Below are positions 63,015 to 64,000 of a stretch of DNA of 64,000 bases, piece after piece (position 1 is the stretch's first letter; each line of letters starts with the position of its first letter). The translations under genes were made by a program, and so were the position numbers. A model generated the notes under the pieces. That model was not told the origin of the DNA. It was given only the letters and a program-made list of their open reading frames with translations, and ran no database searches. This DNA is from Trichuris trichiura (lineage: Eukaryota; Nematoda; Enoplea; Trichinellida; Trichuridae): assembly GCA_037903355.1 (NCBI GenBank), contig JBAJFE010000042.1:1-64000 (forward strand). Reading direction: 5' to 3'.

Positions 63015-63287
63015 TTAATTGTCATTAAATTTCAAAGGTATTACAACGACAGAATTTACGGCTTCCTTTACATTCCACCAACGTCCCTGTCTGTGTTCTT
63101 GACCTATGCCGGCAACCAGCAAAGATCCGTTTGCCGATGCCAAGCTGTTCACAAAGCCGGTCTTAAAATATCGGAAATTAACTGCGAAGCGCACTACAAC
63201 TGGAAACCTGTTTAAGACGTTTAACTTCTTCCAGTACTTGTTTATCTTTGTCACATTTCCAAAATCGAATAAAGCCATCATTTGAAC
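63015..63287 (-). CDS. RRP9: RRP9 / U3-55K, C-terminal exons only (partial)
   Basis: Two exons: 63208-63287 (SNDGFIRFWKCDKDKQVLEE onward) and 63015-63161 (TGFVNSLASANGSLLVAGIG, then QEHRQGRWW, VKEAVNSVVVIPLKFNDN, stop). They match the last WD40 blade and tail of RRP9, the U3 snoRNP protein that binds the box B/C motif of U3 in pre-rRNA processing. The intron is 46 bases, phase 0; the upstream acceptor CATTTGCAG gives a phase-1 entry. I found no convincing earlier exon between 63288 and 64000, so the rest lies outside the window behind a longer intron, or this is a fragment. The motifs GQEHRxGRWW and IPL are intact. Confidence 0.85.
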   Translation of the reverse strand, partial: VQMMALFDFGNVTKINKYWKKLNVLNRFPVVVRFAVNFRYFKTGFVNSLASANGSLLVAGIGQEHRQGRWWNVKEAVNSVVVIPLKFNDN

Positions 63288-64000
63288 CTGCAAATGAAGG
63301 CAGAAGTAAGACAAAACAACGAAGACAAGATTTAAAAACGACATGTAAATATTTCTCGGCGCTCTGAAAACTACAGCAGCAGTTTGCTTTCCTATACTGC
63401 TGCACATTCTGCTGAATCTTTAAATTCACTTTCTTCATTTTTCTGCAACCCTGCCATTGTCGATTTAAACTATTTCTGTCCTATTTTTTGCCCTTAGATG
63501 CAGTAATAAAGAGAAAACGTCAGGTACTTACGTTAAAAAAATTGTGAAAGACAATAAGGCTTTTGGATAGACGTGAATCAATAAGCACTGACTAACGAAT
63601 ATGGAACTGCCAGTTCAACAATACCTGATGTCATGAAGACCAAATTTCAAAACGAGTATTTTGTATGGAACTTTCCCAGTTTCATACAGTTGGTACCCCA
63701 TCTTTATACTGCATTATACTGCACGCTGTTAACAGAACATGGACACTTTGTTATTCCAAACGCTTTTCCTTCATTTCCGTACATTTCTCAAACAAATGTA
63801 CGTGCATCACTATGAACTCTGAAGTTTTTAAACGATCTATGTAGTGCTAACGATGCATTTCCGATCGGCTACAGTTGGATAAAAGAATTGTAAGACGAAA
63901 TGTACATGCTATTCCGATTCTCCCTTGCTCTTTTTTCTCCTCCTTCCCGCTAATTTCAGTTTCCTTTTTTCCTCTGTTCCTGTATGACTGTTTGTTTACT
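63288..64000. other. Intron of RRP9 or spacer
   Basis: Read on both strands. A donor-like GTAAGT lies on the minus strand at about 63532, but the sequence before it shows no WD40 features. The plus-strand frame 63633-63815 is unsupported. Confidence 0.4.

Overview
The window is animal DNA, most likely nematode (inference). It is AT-rich, its recognisable genes are cut by many very short introns (44-129 bases, plus one long first intron in FAM98), and two genes have splice-acceptor sites a few bases upstream of the ATG, as expected for spliced-leader trans-splicing. Nothing is bacterial or viral. About 58 kb is repeat-dominated, and clearly recognisable genes occur only in the last 4.3 kb.

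Layout. 1-18676 is one giant inverted repeat: two ~9.1-9.3 kb arms around a 316-base loop, carrying broken Penelope-like retroelement (PLE) reverse transcriptase and hammerhead-ribozyme-like motifs. 18.7-24.1 kb holds PLE debris, a (CA)n microsatellite and two compact foldback elements in which hammerhead-like motifs sit back to back. 26.5-32.3 kb carries a 21-bp minisatellite, a 41-bp minisatellite and short tandem duplications, plus a weak multi-exon gene candidate. 33.1-47.1 kb is a tandem duplication of a ~6.8 kb unit; each copy contains six diverged ~435-466 bp monomers. The second copy has a clean 247-bp hammerhead-bearing insertion with a 12-bp target-site duplication that is absent from the first copy. 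47.2-53.2 kb holds a 153-bp hairpin, a pair of ~390-bp direct repeats and more decayed motifs. 53.9-58.1 kb contains several low-confidence minus-strand exon chains and a pogo-like MITE.

The gene block is FAM98 (59733-62148, nine exons), then TMEM65 only 150 bases downstream on the same strand (a candidate operon), then the last two exons of RRP9/U3-55K on the opposite strand, whose stop lies 48 bases from the TMEM65 stop. FAM98 belongs to the RTCB tRNA-ligase complex, TMEM65 is mitochondrial, and RRP9 acts in the U3 snoRNP.

The most interesting material is the hammerhead-like/PLE family. About 17 copies lie in this window, seen in the palindrome, in foldbacks, and as a minimal 247-bp mobile unit with a datable insertion. 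Next come the mosaic identity of the palindrome arms (suggesting arm-to-arm gene conversion) and the uncharacterised ~450-bp monomer array. All gene structures were derived by eye from splice sites and family similarity; no search was run.
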